DNA from: Pseudorhodoplanes sp.
GTDB taxonomy: Bacteria > Pseudomonadota > Alphaproteobacteria > Rhizobiales > Xanthobacteraceae
Assembly (NCBI GenBank): GCA_032027085.1
Contig: JAVSMS010000001.1
Location: 3,883,730-3,947,729 of the forward strand
Length of the DNA: 64,000 bases
Reading direction: 5' to 3'
The notes beneath the pieces were generated by a model that saw only the letters and a program-made list of their open reading frames with translations, ran no database searches and was not told the origin of the DNA. Positions 7,609-18,425 of this stretch are shown here, in pieces. Position numbers and translations under genes: made by a program. The number at the start of each line of letters is the position of its first letter. The first letter of the stretch is position 1.

Positions 7609-8430
7609 TCAATCGCCGATATTGAACATCATGTCCATGCTGCGCGAGGGCTCCGCGCAGCCAGCGGTGCCAACGACCCTGGCAGGGACGCCGGCGACCG
7701 TGACGTTGTTCGGCACCGGCTTGATGACAACGGAGCCGGCCGCGATGCGCGAGCAATGCCCCACTTCGATATTGCCGAGAATCTTGGCGCCGGCGCCGAT
7801 CAGCACGCCGCGGCGGATTTTCGGGTGGCGGTCGCCGTCTTCCTTGCCGGTGCCGCCGAGCGTCACGTCATGCAGCATCGACACGTCGTCCTCGATCACC
7901 GCGGTTTCGCCGACCACAAGGCCGGTCGCATGATCGAGGAAAATGCCGCGGCCGATTCGCGCAGCGGGATTGATATCGCACTGGAAGACAGACGACGAAC
8001 GGCTCTGCAGATAATAGGCAAAATCCTTGCGGCCGCGGCCGTAGAGCCAGTGCGCCAGACGATGCGTGACGATGGCATGGAAGCCTTTGAAGTACAGCAG
8101 CGGCTCGATGAAACGGTCCGCGGCCGGGTCACGGTCGACGGTCGCGACAATGTCGGCGCGGAAGGCGTCGCCGATTTTCGGCTCGGCCTCCAGCGCGTCG
8201 TCATAGGCCTGCCGGATCAGTTCCGCGGATACGTCGCGATGCTGCAGACGTTCGGACACGCGATGCACGACCGAGGCTTCCAGCGTGTCGTGATGCAGGA
8301 TGGTCGAGTAAATGAAAGTCGCCAGTTCCGGCTCGCGGCGAACCACCTCTTCGGCTTCCACACGCACCCGTGCCCAGACCGGGTCGACCTTGTCGAGAGA
8401 ACTGGCAAGTCTGCTTTGCTGCTGCGCCAT
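7609..8430 (-). CDS. cysE: Serine O-acetyltransferase (273 aa)
   Basis: Catalyses acetyl transfer from acetyl-CoA to L-serine, the first step of cysteine synthesis, in the cytoplasm. An N-terminal helical domain (about 1-145) is followed by a left-handed beta-helix with hexapeptide repeats. The signature Q-C-D-I-N-P-A-A-R-I-G and F-L-D-H-A-T-G (catalytic His-Asp dyad region) and M-L-H-D-V-T-L-G-G-T-G are all present, as is the family-typical C-terminal tail. Cysteine feedback inhibition through the C-terminus is known for the family; the tail here is long enough. The DUF3126 gene follows it. Confidence 0.95.
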   Translation of the reverse strand: MAQQQSRLASSLDKVDPVWARVRVEAEEVVRREPELATFIYSTILHHDTLEASVVHRVSERLQHRDVSAELIRQAYDDALEAEPKIGDAFRADIVATVDRDPAADRFIEPLLYFKGFHAIVTHRLAHWLYGRGRKDFAYYLQSRSSSVFQCDINPAARIGRGIFLDHATGLVVGETAVIEDDVSMLHDVTLGGTGKEDGDRHPKIRRGVLIGAGAKILGNIEVGHCSRIAAGSVVIKPVPNNVTVAGVPARVVGTAGCAEPSRSMDMMFNIGD

Positions 8431-8610
8431 AACACGCCCTAGAAAAAGGGTCCTTCGCGAAGTTCCAACATCTCTAGCACATAGACGCTAAAAATCATCT
8501 TCGCCAGAGCGGATCAATGCGCCACAGCAATATCGTTGACGAATTGCGGAGAATAATTTTCTCCCAAGCCTGCCCAATCTTTTCGCATGCTCGTTTTTCG
8601 GGCCGCCGGC

Positions 8611-9495
8611 TCAGGCCTTGGTGAGAAAGCCCAGGACCGCTGCGGAGAAATCATCGTTGCGATCGCCGGCCACCATATGCCGCGCGCCGCCGACGTCGAC
8701 ATATTCGGCGTGCGGGACGAGCTGAAGGAATTCCTTCACGTCCGCTTCCCGCACCAGCTCTGACGAGCCGCCGCGCACCAGCAGCGCCGGAATCCGGATC
8801 CGGCGCGCCGCCTCCACCAGAAGCTCCTCGATCTGCTCACGGCGTCTGCCGACGCTGCGCGGTCCGTCGATGAAATTGGGATCCCAGTGCCAGCGCCAGC
8901 GTCCATCCGGAGATAGGCGCAGATTCTTCTTCAGGCCTTCATTGTTCTTCGGACGCGGGCGGTGCGGCAGATAATCGGCGACCGCTTGCGCGGCGTCGTC
9001 GACCGACGCAAACCCTTCCGCCGCGTGCAAGCGCATGAAGCCCTGGACCTTGTCGACTCCCCTGGGGTCGACGCGCGGCGTAATGTCAACCAGCACCAGC
9101 GAGGAGAACAATTCATCGCCGGTGCTGCGCTCGGTTTCACCTTCCGCGAGGAGCGAGGCAATGCCGCCGAGCGACGCGCCGATCGCCGCCGGACGCGTGC
9201 CGGAACGGCGATATAATTCAAGCGCGACCGCTTTCGCGTCCGATGCAAAATCGGGGAAGGAATAGGCGAGATCGGCAATCCAGTCGGAGTCGCCATGACC
9301 GCGCTGATCCATCGCGTAGGCGGTCCAGCCTCTGCGCGCAAGCTCTTCCGCGGTCTTGCGCCAGGCATGCCGCGTCTGCCCGCCGCCATGCAGCAGCAGA
9401 ACCGGCGGGCCGTGGTCGCCGAAGACATCGGCGACCAGCCTGTTGCCGGCGGCGCCGGTGAATGTCGCGGTGGCGGGTTCGGGGCGGCGGGTCAT
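8611..9495 (-). CDS. Alpha/beta hydrolase (294 aa)
   Basis: A canonical alpha/beta-hydrolase fold: the oxyanion segment L-L-L-H-G-G-G-Q-T, D-Q-R-G-H-G-D-S-D, the nucleophile elbow G-A-S-L-G-G, and the catalytic histidine in A-R-H-M-V-A-G-D near the C-terminus. The length and the L-L-H-G-G start resemble epoxide-hydrolase or lactonase-like members, but the substrate cannot be told from sequence. It has no signal peptide. About 180 bp of gene-free sequence separates it from cysE on the same strand. Confidence 0.88.
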   Translation of the reverse strand: MTRRPEPATATFTGAAGNRLVADVFGDHGPPVLLLHGGGQTRHAWRKTAEELARRGWTAYAMDQRGHGDSDWIADLAYSFPDFASDAKAVALELYRRSGTRPAAIGASLGGIASLLAEGETERSTGDELFSSLVLVDITPRVDPRGVDKVQGFMRLHAAEGFASVDDAAQAVADYLPHRPRPKNNEGLKKNLRLSPDGRWRWHWDPNFIDGPRSVGRRREQIEELLVEAARRIRIPALLVRGGSSELVREADVKEFLQLVPHAEYVDVGGARHMVAGDRNDDFSAAVLGFLTKA

Positions 9496-9631
9496 GGAAA
9501 TTGCCTAAGCTGCAGATGACGTAACGTCATTATCAACGATCAAAATTCCTGTGAACGGGGCTCTGAAAATTGTTGAACTGCCCGACTGAACGCCCTGCCA
9601 GATTGAGGATCCATCAGTTGGAGTGCACGCA

Positions 9632-10114
9632 ATGGCCAAACAAATGTCCAGGAAGCCAGCGAAGGTCCCGAGGAAGGTCGCAGCCAAGCCTGGCACGGCG
9701 AAGCTTAGCGCTGCCAAACCAGTCCTTCTCTCGGGCGGAAATCCTCAGATCGCGAAGGGCTACGGCGACGCCCCCGTACAGGCCTACATCGCGGCCATGC
9801 CGGGCTGGAAACGCGACATCGGGCGCCGCCTCGACGCGCTCATCGCGCGCACCGTCCCCGGTGTGCACAAGGCGGTCAAATGGAATTCACCCTTCTATGG
9901 CGTCGAGGATAATGTCTGGTTCCTCAGCTTTCATGTCTTCACGAAATACGTGAAGGTGACATTCTTCCGTGGCGCATCGCTGCGACCGGTTCCGCCCGGC
10001 GCATCCAAACACAAGGACGTGCGTTACCTCGACATCCACGAGGACGGGTTCGACGAAGCACAGCTCACTGCGTGGGTGAAGCAAGCGAGCGAATTGCCCG
10101 GCGAACGCATGTGA
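9632..10114 (+). CDS. DUF1801 domain protein (160 aa)
   Basis: A lysine-rich, flexible N-terminus (about 45 residues) is followed by a DUF1801 (YdhG-like) domain with the characteristic K-W-N-S-P-F-Y-G and F-H-V-F-T-K-Y-V-K-V-T-F segments. Members are small and of uncertain function; some are described as iron-chaperone-like. The ATG at 9632 follows ttggag. A second DUF1801 gene begins 7 bp after its stop, so the two form an operon of diverged paralogues. Confidence 0.88.
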   Translation: MAKQMSRKPAKVPRKVAAKPGTAKLSAAKPVLLSGGNPQIAKGYGDAPVQAYIAAMPGWKRDIGRRLDALIARTVPGVHKAVKWNSPFYGVEDNVWFLSFHVFTKYVKVTFFRGASLRPVPPGASKHKDVRYLDIHEDGFDEAQLTAWVKQASELPGERM

Positions 10115-10121
10115 GAGGCCC

Positions 10122-10601
10122 ATGAAGAAAGCGACAACCAAGACAAAGAAGACGGAAACCGCCCCGAAAGACGGAAAGGCTGACTCTCCCTCTCAACTGA
10201 TCGGCGCGAAGATCAAGAAGCTGGGCGATTGGCGCGGCGAGACGCTTGCGCGGGTGCGCGCCATCATCAAGCAGGCCGACCCGGACATGGTTGAGGAGGT
10301 AAAATGGCGGAAGCCGTCGAACCCGCTGGGCGTTCCGGTGTGGGAGCATGACGGCATCATTTGCACAGGCGAGACCTACAAGGACAAAGTGAAGCTGACC
10401 TTTGCCAAGGGTGCCGCGCTGGATGATCCTTCAGGCCTCTTCAACGCCAGCCTCGACGGCAACGTGAGACGTGCCATTGATTTTCATGAAGGCGACAAGA
10501 TCAATGAATGGGCGCTGAAGGCGCTCATCCGCGCCGCCGTGGCGCTGAACACGTCGAAGTGGGCAACCACTCGCCCCCTCCGCTCTCGCAAGCGCATCTA
10601 G
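10122..10601 (+). CDS. Second DUF1801 domain protein (159 aa)
   Basis: Carries the same fold as its upstream neighbour, with a basic N-terminus and then V-K-W-R-K-P-S-N-P in place of K-W-N-S-P-F-Y, and Y-K-D-K-V-K-L-T-F. Overall similarity to the first copy is modest, so the pair is old or was brought together rather than being a recent tandem duplication. The 7-bp spacing implies translation from one message. The function is unknown. The start ATG is preceded by gagaggccc. Confidence 0.88.
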   Translation: MKKATTKTKKTETAPKDGKADSPSQLIGAKIKKLGDWRGETLARVRAIIKQADPDMVEEVKWRKPSNPLGVPVWEHDGIICTGETYKDKVKLTFAKGAALDDPSGLFNASLDGNVRRAIDFHEGDKINEWALKALIRAAVALNTSKWATTRPLRSRKRI

Positions 10602-10638
10602 GTAGCGCCGAAGGCGCGTAACCCACCGACTGACGAGG

Positions 10639-11391
10639 CTACGGCCGCTGCCCGAGGAATTCCAGCACGCCGGTCTTGAACACCTTGTCGCCGACCGCGA
10701 GCATGTGGTCGCGGCCGGGAATGTCGAGCGCCTTCGCGCCCGGAATGAGCGTGGCAAGTTCGTGCGGCGATCCCGCGATCGGATCGCTGGTGCCGACCGC
10801 GATCAGCATCGGCACCTTGATCTGCGCCACTTCGCCCGCGGTCAGCACCTGCCGCGAGCCGCGGATGCAGGCGGCGAGCGCCTTGCGGTCGGATTTTGTC
10901 TGGTCGGCGAAGGCGCGGAACATGCGGCCCATGGTGTCGGTGACATCGGCGAGCGACGGCGATTCCAGCGCAATGGCGATATCTTCCGGCAGGCCGACAC
11001 CATTGACCAGTTTGACGCCGAGCCCGCCGAGAATGGCCGAGCGCACGCGGTCGGGATATTTCAGCGCCAGGAATGCAGTGATGCGCGCACCCATCGAGTA
11101 ACCCATCACATCGGCGCGCTCGATCTTCAGATGATCAAGCAGCGCGCGCACGTCTTCCGCCATCTTGGCGGTGTGATAATCGGCCGGATCATAAAGTTTG
11201 CCGGATTGCCCATGCCCGCGATTGTCGAGCGCGATCACCCGCCGTCCCGCGCGCGTCAGCGTCGACACCCAGCCGGGCGCCACCCAGTTCACGTCCTTTG
11301 TTGAGGCGAAACCATGCACGAGCACGATCGGCTCGCCCTCGCCTTCATCGAGATAGGCAATCTCGACATTGTTGTTCTTGAAAGTCGGCAT
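10639..11391 (-). CDS. Alpha/beta hydrolase (250 aa)
   Basis: Complete alpha/beta-hydrolase motifs: V-L-V-H-G-F-A-S-T, D-N-R-G-H-G-Q-S, the nucleophile in G-Y-S-M-G, the acid in V-G-T-S-D-P-I and the histidine in G-R-D-H-M-L-A-V. This architecture is seen in 3-oxoadipate enol-lactonase-like and esterase members. The neighbours do not indicate a pathway, so only the fold is assigned. It is cytoplasmic, with no signal sequence. It converges with the DUF1801 pair. A large palindromic element lies upstream of its start. Confidence 0.88.
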   Translation of the reverse strand: MPTFKNNNVEIAYLDEGEGEPIVLVHGFASTKDVNWVAPGWVSTLTRAGRRVIALDNRGHGQSGKLYDPADYHTAKMAEDVRALLDHLKIERADVMGYSMGARITAFLALKYPDRVRSAILGGLGVKLVNGVGLPEDIAIALESPSLADVTDTMGRMFRAFADQTKSDRKALAACIRGSRQVLTAGEVAQIKVPMLIAVGTSDPIAGSPHELATLIPGAKALDIPGRDHMLAVGDKVFKTGVLEFLGQRP

Positions 11392-11405
11392 GACTCTGTT
11401 GCTTT

Positions 11406-11532
11406 GTCATGGCCGGGCTAAACACTCGTCCCGGCCATCCACGTCTCTCCGTTGATCACCCTAAGACGTGGATGCCCGTGACAAGTTTACACGCTGGCCG
11501 GCCTTCGGCCGGACCGGGGGCGCGGGCATGAC
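11406..11532. repeat. Palindromic intergenic element (about 127 bp)
   Basis: The ends read gtcatggccgggc and, inverted, gtcatgcccgcgc, an imperfect terminal inverted repeat. Inside are the pairs ggccggg/cccggcc and agacgtgg/ccacgtct and a ggccggc-cttc-ggccgg hairpin. The layout resembles the non-coding palindromic repeats scattered through Bradyrhizobium-type genomes. It lies between the hydrolase start and the 386-aa membrane-protein stop. Confidence 0.55.
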
Positions 11533-11550
11533 GGCTGAGAGTAATTTGTT

Positions 11551-12711
11551 CTAAACCTGCCTTGCCGCCATTGCCAAGCGCTGCTGTTCCACAGCCCGGC
11601 GCAATTTCTTCGCTTTCCGCCGCCGCAGATGCCGCGAGGTGGTGCGCTCGACTGCACTCTTGAACGACGAGAGGAAGCCCCAGACAAGCAACGCCGCCCA
11701 AAGCACCCACAACGCGAGATCGAACGCCGCCGCCGTCAGCGCGATGGCACTGCGGCCGAGGAATTTCAACACCGCGCGTGTCTTGCCGCCCTGTTTCTCG
11801 GCGAGCTTGGCAACGCGCGCCATTTCGCGTGGATTGTCGGCGATCTTCAGCCCGTCGAATGCGGCGCGCGCGCCGGCCTTGGTCTGCACCCGCCCGACAT
11901 CGCGGGTCAGCCGCAGCAGATCGTCGGCTTTCTCGATCTTCACCGCCCCGCGCACCGCGCGCACGGCGACCGCGGGCTCGGTCAGCGAGGCACCGGCCAG
12001 CGCCTTGCGCAGGGCAGGTCCGTCGACCACGCCACGCAGCGAGCGCATGATCGATTCGCCCATGCGTGCGCCGAGCCGGCCGGTCTTGCGCGCGGCCTTC
12101 ACCACCGACAGACCGACGCGCGCCGGCGTACCGGCGCCGAGCGAGACATAGGTGCCAGCGGTGATGGCAATGCCCACAGCCGAGAGGCCGAGGATGAGGT
12201 GATCGACCTCCTCCCCCGACGCCCAGCGACTGCCCTCGCGAATGGCGTCGCGGATATCGCCGAAGACGAACAGGTCGCCGAGGGCGGTGCCGGCGAGGCT
12301 CACCAGGTCGTCCGGCTCGCCGGTGATCAACCCGCGGGCAAAGCTCTCCGCCTTTGCGGTGGCGCCGGCCGCCGCTTTGGCCGCGGCGTCCACTTTGGTG
12401 AGCAGTTCGGCGGAAAGGGGGACGTTCCGCGCCTGTGCCAGTTCGACGAAGCTCCGCGCCAGGTCCGCGTCGCCGGCCGCCAGTGCCGCCTCGATTTCAC
12501 GCGCGGCCGCACCGGTGTTGAAGCTGCGGTCGAGCTGCCGCTCGGCCAGCTCGGCTGGATCGTCCTGCACCCAGAGCAGCACGGCCGATTCATAGGCCCG
12601 GGGCAGCATTGCGAAGGCGGCGACGGCGCAAATCAGCGCAGCGATCGCTAAAATGCCGATCCGCAGCCGGGAGGCCTTAGCGGGAACCGGCGTCAGATCG
12701 GGGACAAGCAT
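11551..12711 (-). CDS. Hypothetical membrane protein (386 aa)
   Basis: One transmembrane helix near the N-terminus (about residues 17-36), a long alanine-rich helical region, a second hydrophobic stretch (about 175-195) and a third near the C-terminus (about 335-355), and then a very basic tail. No catalytic motif is recognised. The product looks like an uncharacterised alphaproteobacterial envelope protein. The start is ambiguous: the ATG at 12711 was chosen; an ATG at 12756 would add 15 residues containing a C-x-x-C pair but would run close to the divergent gene at 12818. Confidence 0.7.
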   Translation of the reverse strand: MLVPDLTPVPAKASRLRIGILAIAALICAVAAFAMLPRAYESAVLLWVQDDPAELAERQLDRSFNTGAAAREIEAALAAGDADLARSFVELAQARNVPLSAELLTKVDAAAKAAAGATAKAESFARGLITGEPDDLVSLAGTALGDLFVFGDIRDAIREGSRWASGEEVDHLILGLSAVGIAITAGTYVSLGAGTPARVGLSVVKAARKTGRLGARMGESIMRSLRGVVDGPALRKALAGASLTEPAVAVRAVRGAVKIEKADDLLRLTRDVGRVQTKAGARAAFDGLKIADNPREMARVAKLAEKQGGKTRAVLKFLGRSAIALTAAAFDLALWVLWAALLVWGFLSSFKSAVERTTSRHLRRRKAKKLRRAVEQQRLAMAARQV

Positions 12712-12817
12712 GCGCGGATGATCTCGGCTGCAAAAGCGGCATTGATTAACGGACATTCGCCGCTATGGTGCCCGGGAATATAGGGTGAAGTTCCCGAGGA
12801 ACGAGGTTTCTACGAGC

Positions 12818-13066
12818 ATGGCGGACCACGTCGTACCCCACTTTCACAACGATCCAGGCGTTTCCGTGATCGAAATCGGCGCCAAGGAATTCATGTGCAC
12901 CGGCGCCCGCCCGCCCTTCGGCCACCCGCGCATCTTCTGCGACATGGGCGACGAGAATGAGATCATCTGCAGCTATTGCTCGACGCTCTACCGCTACAAT
13001 CCGGCGCTCGATCCGCATGCGGCGATCCCTGCGGAATGCGCTCTGACCGAGAGCGAAGCCGCCTGA
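12818..13066 (+). CDS. CHCC zinc-finger protein (82 aa)
   Basis: Matches the zf-CHCC family (PF10276), the same fold as the mitochondrial complex I subunit NDUFS6. Candidate zinc ligands are C27, H36 (in G-H-P-R-I-F), C51 and C54 (C-x-x-C). In bacteria it is a short stand-alone protein of unclear role; a link to respiratory complex assembly is only an inference from the mitochondrial homologue. The start at 12818 follows the purine-rich sequence acgagg. The FAD monooxygenase gene begins 22 bp after its stop, so the two are probably co-transcribed. Confidence 0.88.
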   Translation: MADHVVPHFHNDPGVSVIEIGAKEFMCTGARPPFGHPRIFCDMGDENEIICSYCSTLYRYNPALDPHAAIPAECALTESEAA

Positions 13067-13088
13067 CTTCAGCTAACCTCGGCGTGCC

Positions 13089-14282
13089 GTGGCGTCATCG
13101 CGAACCATCATCGTCGCAGGCGCCGGCATCGGCGGATTGACGGCGGCGCTTGCGCTGGCGCGCAAGGGATTTCGTATCGTCGTCTGCGAACATGCGCCGG
13201 AATTGTCGGAGACCGGCGCCGGCCTGCAGCTTTCGCCCAATGTTGCGCGGCTGCTGATCGAACTCGACCTTGCCGAAAAGCTGCAGCCGCATGTCGTCGC
13301 GCCGGAATTGCTGTCGGTCCGCCGCGCGCGGACCGGCGGTGAAATCACGCGCATGCAGCTCGGACGCGAAATCGCATTCCGCTACGGCGCACCCTACTGG
13401 ATCATTCATCGCGCCGACCTGCAGGCGGTGCTGCGCGACGCGGTGCTCGCCACCCCGGATATCGTGCTGCAGCTTGGCGTACGGGTGCAGGATTTCGCCA
13501 CGCACCAGAACGGCGTCACCGTGCAGGTTCAACGCGGAGATCAGGTGACCGACGAACGCGCCGTCGCCCTGATCGGCGCCGACGGCTTGTGGTCGGTGAC
13601 CCGCCGCGTCCTGGGTGATGCGAGCAGGCCGCGTTTCAGCGGACGCACCGCCTGGCGCGCGACGGTGCTGGCGTCGGCTATGCCGGAGGAATTCCGCGCG
13701 CCCGCCGTGCATCTGTGGCTCGGACGTGGCGCGCATCTTGTCCACTATCCCGTGCGTGCGGGCGCGCTTGTCAACATCGTCGCGATCGTCGGCGATGCAT
13801 GGCAGGGCGAAGGCTGGTCGCTGCCGGGCGCGCCCGACGATCTGCTCCGGCGTTTCGGCAAGCTGTCCTGGAGCGCTGTGGCGCGATCGATCCTGCAAGC
13901 GCCGGACTCATGGCTGAAATGGGCCTTGTTCGACCGGCCGGCGCTGCGGCGCTGGGGACATGGCAACGCGACATTGCTTGGCGACGCTGCGCATCCGATG
14001 ATGCCGTTTCTTGCTCAGGGCGCCGCGATGGCGATCGAAGATGCCATGGTGCTTGCCGATTGTCTGGCATCCGATCCCGAAAACGTTTCCGGCAGCCTGC
14101 GCCGTTACGAATCCCTGCGGCGCGGCCGCACCGCACGGGTGCAGCGTGCGGCCCGCTTTACCGGCGAAATCTATCACCTCGACGGCCCACTCGCGGTTGC
14201 CCGCAACATGATGTTGCAGGGGATGGGCAGCGAAAATCTGCGCGCGCGTTATGATTGGCTGTATGATTGGCGGCGTCGCTGA
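13089..14282 (+). CDS. FAD-dependent monooxygenase, salicylate-hydroxylase-like (397 aa)
   Basis: A flavoprotein aromatic hydroxylase fold: the N-terminal dinucleotide motif G-A-G-I-G-G-L (about 11-17), R-A-D-L at about 113 and the FAD-ribityl motif G-D-A-A-H-P-M-M-P-F-L-A-Q-G near residue 298. These are hallmarks of group A monooxygenases that use NAD(P)H and O2. The substrate is unknown; no aromatic-degradation operon surrounds it. The GTG at 13089 is the likely start, placing the nucleotide-binding motif immediately after it. A methionine-synthase gene starts 23 bp downstream. Confidence 0.88.
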   Translation: MASSRTIIVAGAGIGGLTAALALARKGFRIVVCEHAPELSETGAGLQLSPNVARLLIELDLAEKLQPHVVAPELLSVRRARTGGEITRMQLGREIAFRYGAPYWIIHRADLQAVLRDAVLATPDIVLQLGVRVQDFATHQNGVTVQVQRGDQVTDERAVALIGADGLWSVTRRVLGDASRPRFSGRTAWRATVLASAMPEEFRAPAVHLWLGRGAHLVHYPVRAGALVNIVAIVGDAWQGEGWSLPGAPDDLLRRFGKLSWSAVARSILQAPDSWLKWALFDRPALRRWGHGNATLLGDAAHPMMPFLAQGAAMAIEDAMVLADCLASDPENVSGSLRRYESLRRGRTARVQRAARFTGEIYHLDGPLAVARNMMLQGMGSENLRARYDWLYDWRRR

Positions 14283-14305
14283 AATGTTTGCATCGGGACC
14301 TGCAC

Positions 14306-15325
14306 ATGTTCGAAACGACCATTGCCGGCAGTCTGCCGAAACCCGCCTGGCTCGCCGAAACTGAAAAGCTCTGGGCGCCGTGGCGCCTGCAGGGCGACGC
14401 GCTCCTCTCCGGCAAGCGCGACGCCACGTTGCTGGCGCTCAAGCTGCAGGAAGATGCCGGCATCGACATCGTCACCGACGGCGAGCAGGCGCGCCAGCAT
14501 TTCGTGCATGGATTTCTCGAGCGCGTCGAGGGAATCGATTTTGAGCACAAGGTCGAAATGGGGATCCGCGACAACCGCTACAAGGCGATGGTCCCGGTCG
14601 TCGGCAGCAGCCTGCGGCTGAAAGGCCGCGTGCACGACATGGAAGCCAAGGCCGCGCGCGCTCACACCCGGCGCAAACTGAAATTCACCCTGCCCGGCCC
14701 GATGACCATCGCCGACACCGTCGCCGACCGGTTCTATGGTGATCGCGTGAAGATGGCTTTCGCCTTCGCCGACCTCCTGAATCAGGAGGCGCGCGCGCTT
14801 GAACGCGACGGCGTCGACGTGATCCAGTTCGACGAGCCGGCCTTCAATGTCTTTCTCGACCAGGTTGGCGGCTGGGGCATCGACGCCCTGCACCGCGCCA
14901 TCGACGGCTTGCGATGCAAGACAGCGGTGCACATCTGCTACGGCTACGGCATCAAGGCGAATGTGGACTGGAAGGAAAGTCTCGGCGGCGAATGGCGGCA
15001 ATATGAAGCGATCTTCCCGGCGCTGGCGCAAAGCCGCATCGATCAGGTGTCGCTGGAATGCCGCAACTCGAAAGTGCCGCTCAGCCTGTTGTCGCTGCTC
15101 AAGGGCAAGGACATCCTGGTCGGCGTGATCGATGTCGCAACCGACGTTGTCGAGACGCCGGAAGATGTCGCTGCGACGATCGAAGCCGCGATGGCATACG
15201 TTCCGAAGGAGCGCATCGTCGCCTGCACCAATTGCGGCATGGCGCCGATGCGGCGGGATATTGCGGAAGCGAAACTGAAAGCGCTGGGCGACGGCGCGCG
15301 ACTCGCGCGCGAACGGTTCGCATAG
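14306..15325 (+). CDS. Short cobalamin-independent-type methionine synthase (MetE C-terminal domain, 339 aa)
   Basis: Corresponds only to the catalytic C-terminal half of MetE: the start T-T-I-A-G-S-L-P-K-P, then D-G-E-Q, and the zinc-site segments H-I-C-Y-G-Y-G and C-T-N-C-G-M-A-P. Full-length MetE is about 750 residues; the N-terminal folate-binding half is absent. Such core enzymes in other bacteria use methyl donors other than triglutamyl-methylfolate, some together with partner proteins. No DUF1852 (MesX-type) partner is adjacent here. The ATG at 14306 follows gggac. Confidence 0.85.
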   Translation: MFETTIAGSLPKPAWLAETEKLWAPWRLQGDALLSGKRDATLLALKLQEDAGIDIVTDGEQARQHFVHGFLERVEGIDFEHKVEMGIRDNRYKAMVPVVGSSLRLKGRVHDMEAKAARAHTRRKLKFTLPGPMTIADTVADRFYGDRVKMAFAFADLLNQEARALERDGVDVIQFDEPAFNVFLDQVGGWGIDALHRAIDGLRCKTAVHICYGYGIKANVDWKESLGGEWRQYEAIFPALAQSRIDQVSLECRNSKVPLSLLSLLKGKDILVGVIDVATDVVETPEDVAATIEAAMAYVPKERIVACTNCGMAPMRRDIAEAKLKALGDGARLARERFA

Positions 15326-15331
15326 CGCCTA

Positions 15332-15748
15332 TCACCGACCGCCCAACACTTCGCGCAGTACCTCGGCATGGCTGAGATCGAGTTCGCGTGTCGCGGTTAC
15401 AAGCGTCACGCCATGCCCGCGCAGCTTTGCGCGCAGCCCGTCGAGAAATTCCTTTTGCTCCGCAAGTTCGGCGAGATAGCGCCGGCGGAATTCCGCGAAG
15501 CGCTCGGGATCATGTCCGTACCATTGCCGCAAGGCTGTTGAGGGTGAGATCTCCTTCGCCCAGAGATCGAGCCGCATCGCCTCCTTCTTGATCCCGCGCG
15601 GCCACAGGCGATCGATCAGGATGCGCATTCCGTCCGCGGCGGTCGGCGGATCGTAGACGCGTTTGACGCGGATTGGTGTCCGCGCCCTCCGCTTCGGCTC
15701 GCGCGGCTTTGCCTTCCCTGTGGTTTGTTTCAGCCGCCGTTTCGTCAC
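15332..15748 (-). CDS. DUF488 family protein (138 aa)
   Basis: After a lysine/arginine-rich N-terminus (about 25 residues) the protein shows the DUF488 core: V-K-R-V-Y-D-P-P, R-I-L-I-D-R-L-W-P-R-G, W-Y-G-H-D-P-E-R-F and L-V-T-A-T-R. The function is unknown. The GTG at 15748 follows ggcgga and overlaps the stop of the CsoR-type gene in a GTGA, so translation is coupled to the metal regulator. That pairing suggests a role in metal or stress response, which is inference only. A second DUF488 relative of a different subgroup lies at 52812. Confidence 0.85.
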   Translation of the reverse strand: MTKRRLKQTTGKAKPREPKRRARTPIRVKRVYDPPTAADGMRILIDRLWPRGIKKEAMRLDLWAKEISPSTALRQWYGHDPERFAEFRRRYLAELAEQKEFLDGLRAKLRGHGVTLVTATRELDLSHAEVLREVLGGR

Positions 15749-16020
15749 CGCTCCGCCCGTACCAGCACCTGCATCAGTTCCTCGACCTTCTTGCGCTGTT
15801 CGGCGCGATCGCCGGACGCGATCGCACCATGCACGCAATGCGCGACGTGATCGCGCAACACTTCCTCCTCCACCCGGCGAAGGGCCGCACGAACGGCAGA
15901 AATCTGAGTAACAATGTCGATGCAATAGCGGTCCTCGTCGACCATGCGCGCGAGGCCGCGCACCTGGCCCTCGATTTTGTTCAGCCGTTTTTGCACGGAG
16001 GCCTTGGCATCTTTCTGCAT
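15745..16020 (-). CDS. csoR: CsoR/RcnR-type metal-sensing repressor (91 aa)
   Basis: An all-helical repressor of the CsoR family. The copper-ligand triad is intact with exact family spacing: C33 (R-Y-C-I-D-I), H58 and C62 (D-H-V-A-H-C). The conserved basic N-terminal region [11 protein letters not shown] binds DNA in relatives. In the family, binding of Cu(I) releases the repressor from promoter DNA. It is divergent from the CopA-type ATPase, with a palindromic operator between the two genes. Assigning copper rather than another metal rests on the triad and the neighbour. Confidence 0.92.
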   Translation of the reverse strand: MQKDAKASVQKRLNKIEGQVRGLARMVDEDRYCIDIVTQISAVRAALRRVEEEVLRDHVAHCVHGAIASGDRAEQRKKVEELMQVLVRAER

Positions 16021-16028
16021 GCGCTTTA

Positions 16029-16047
16029 TATACCCCCCTAGGGTATA
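16029..16047. promoter_or_regulatory. Probable CsoR operator in the csoR-copA intergenic region
   Basis: The perfect arms tataccc (16029-16035) and gggtata (16041-16047) flank a five-base spacer. G-tract palindromes of this form (taccc...gggta) are the known binding sites of CsoR proteins. It starts 9 bp from the csoR start codon and ends 20 bp from the copA start codon, so one site can control both directions. Confidence 0.75.
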
Positions 16048-16067
16048 AATTTCAAGCCGGACCGGCC

Positions 16068-18425
<2,358 letters not shown>

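Noticed and set aside
11629-12651. A 340-codon plus-strand frame antisense to the 386-aa membrane protein
   Set aside because: Shadow composition without membrane helices or motifs.
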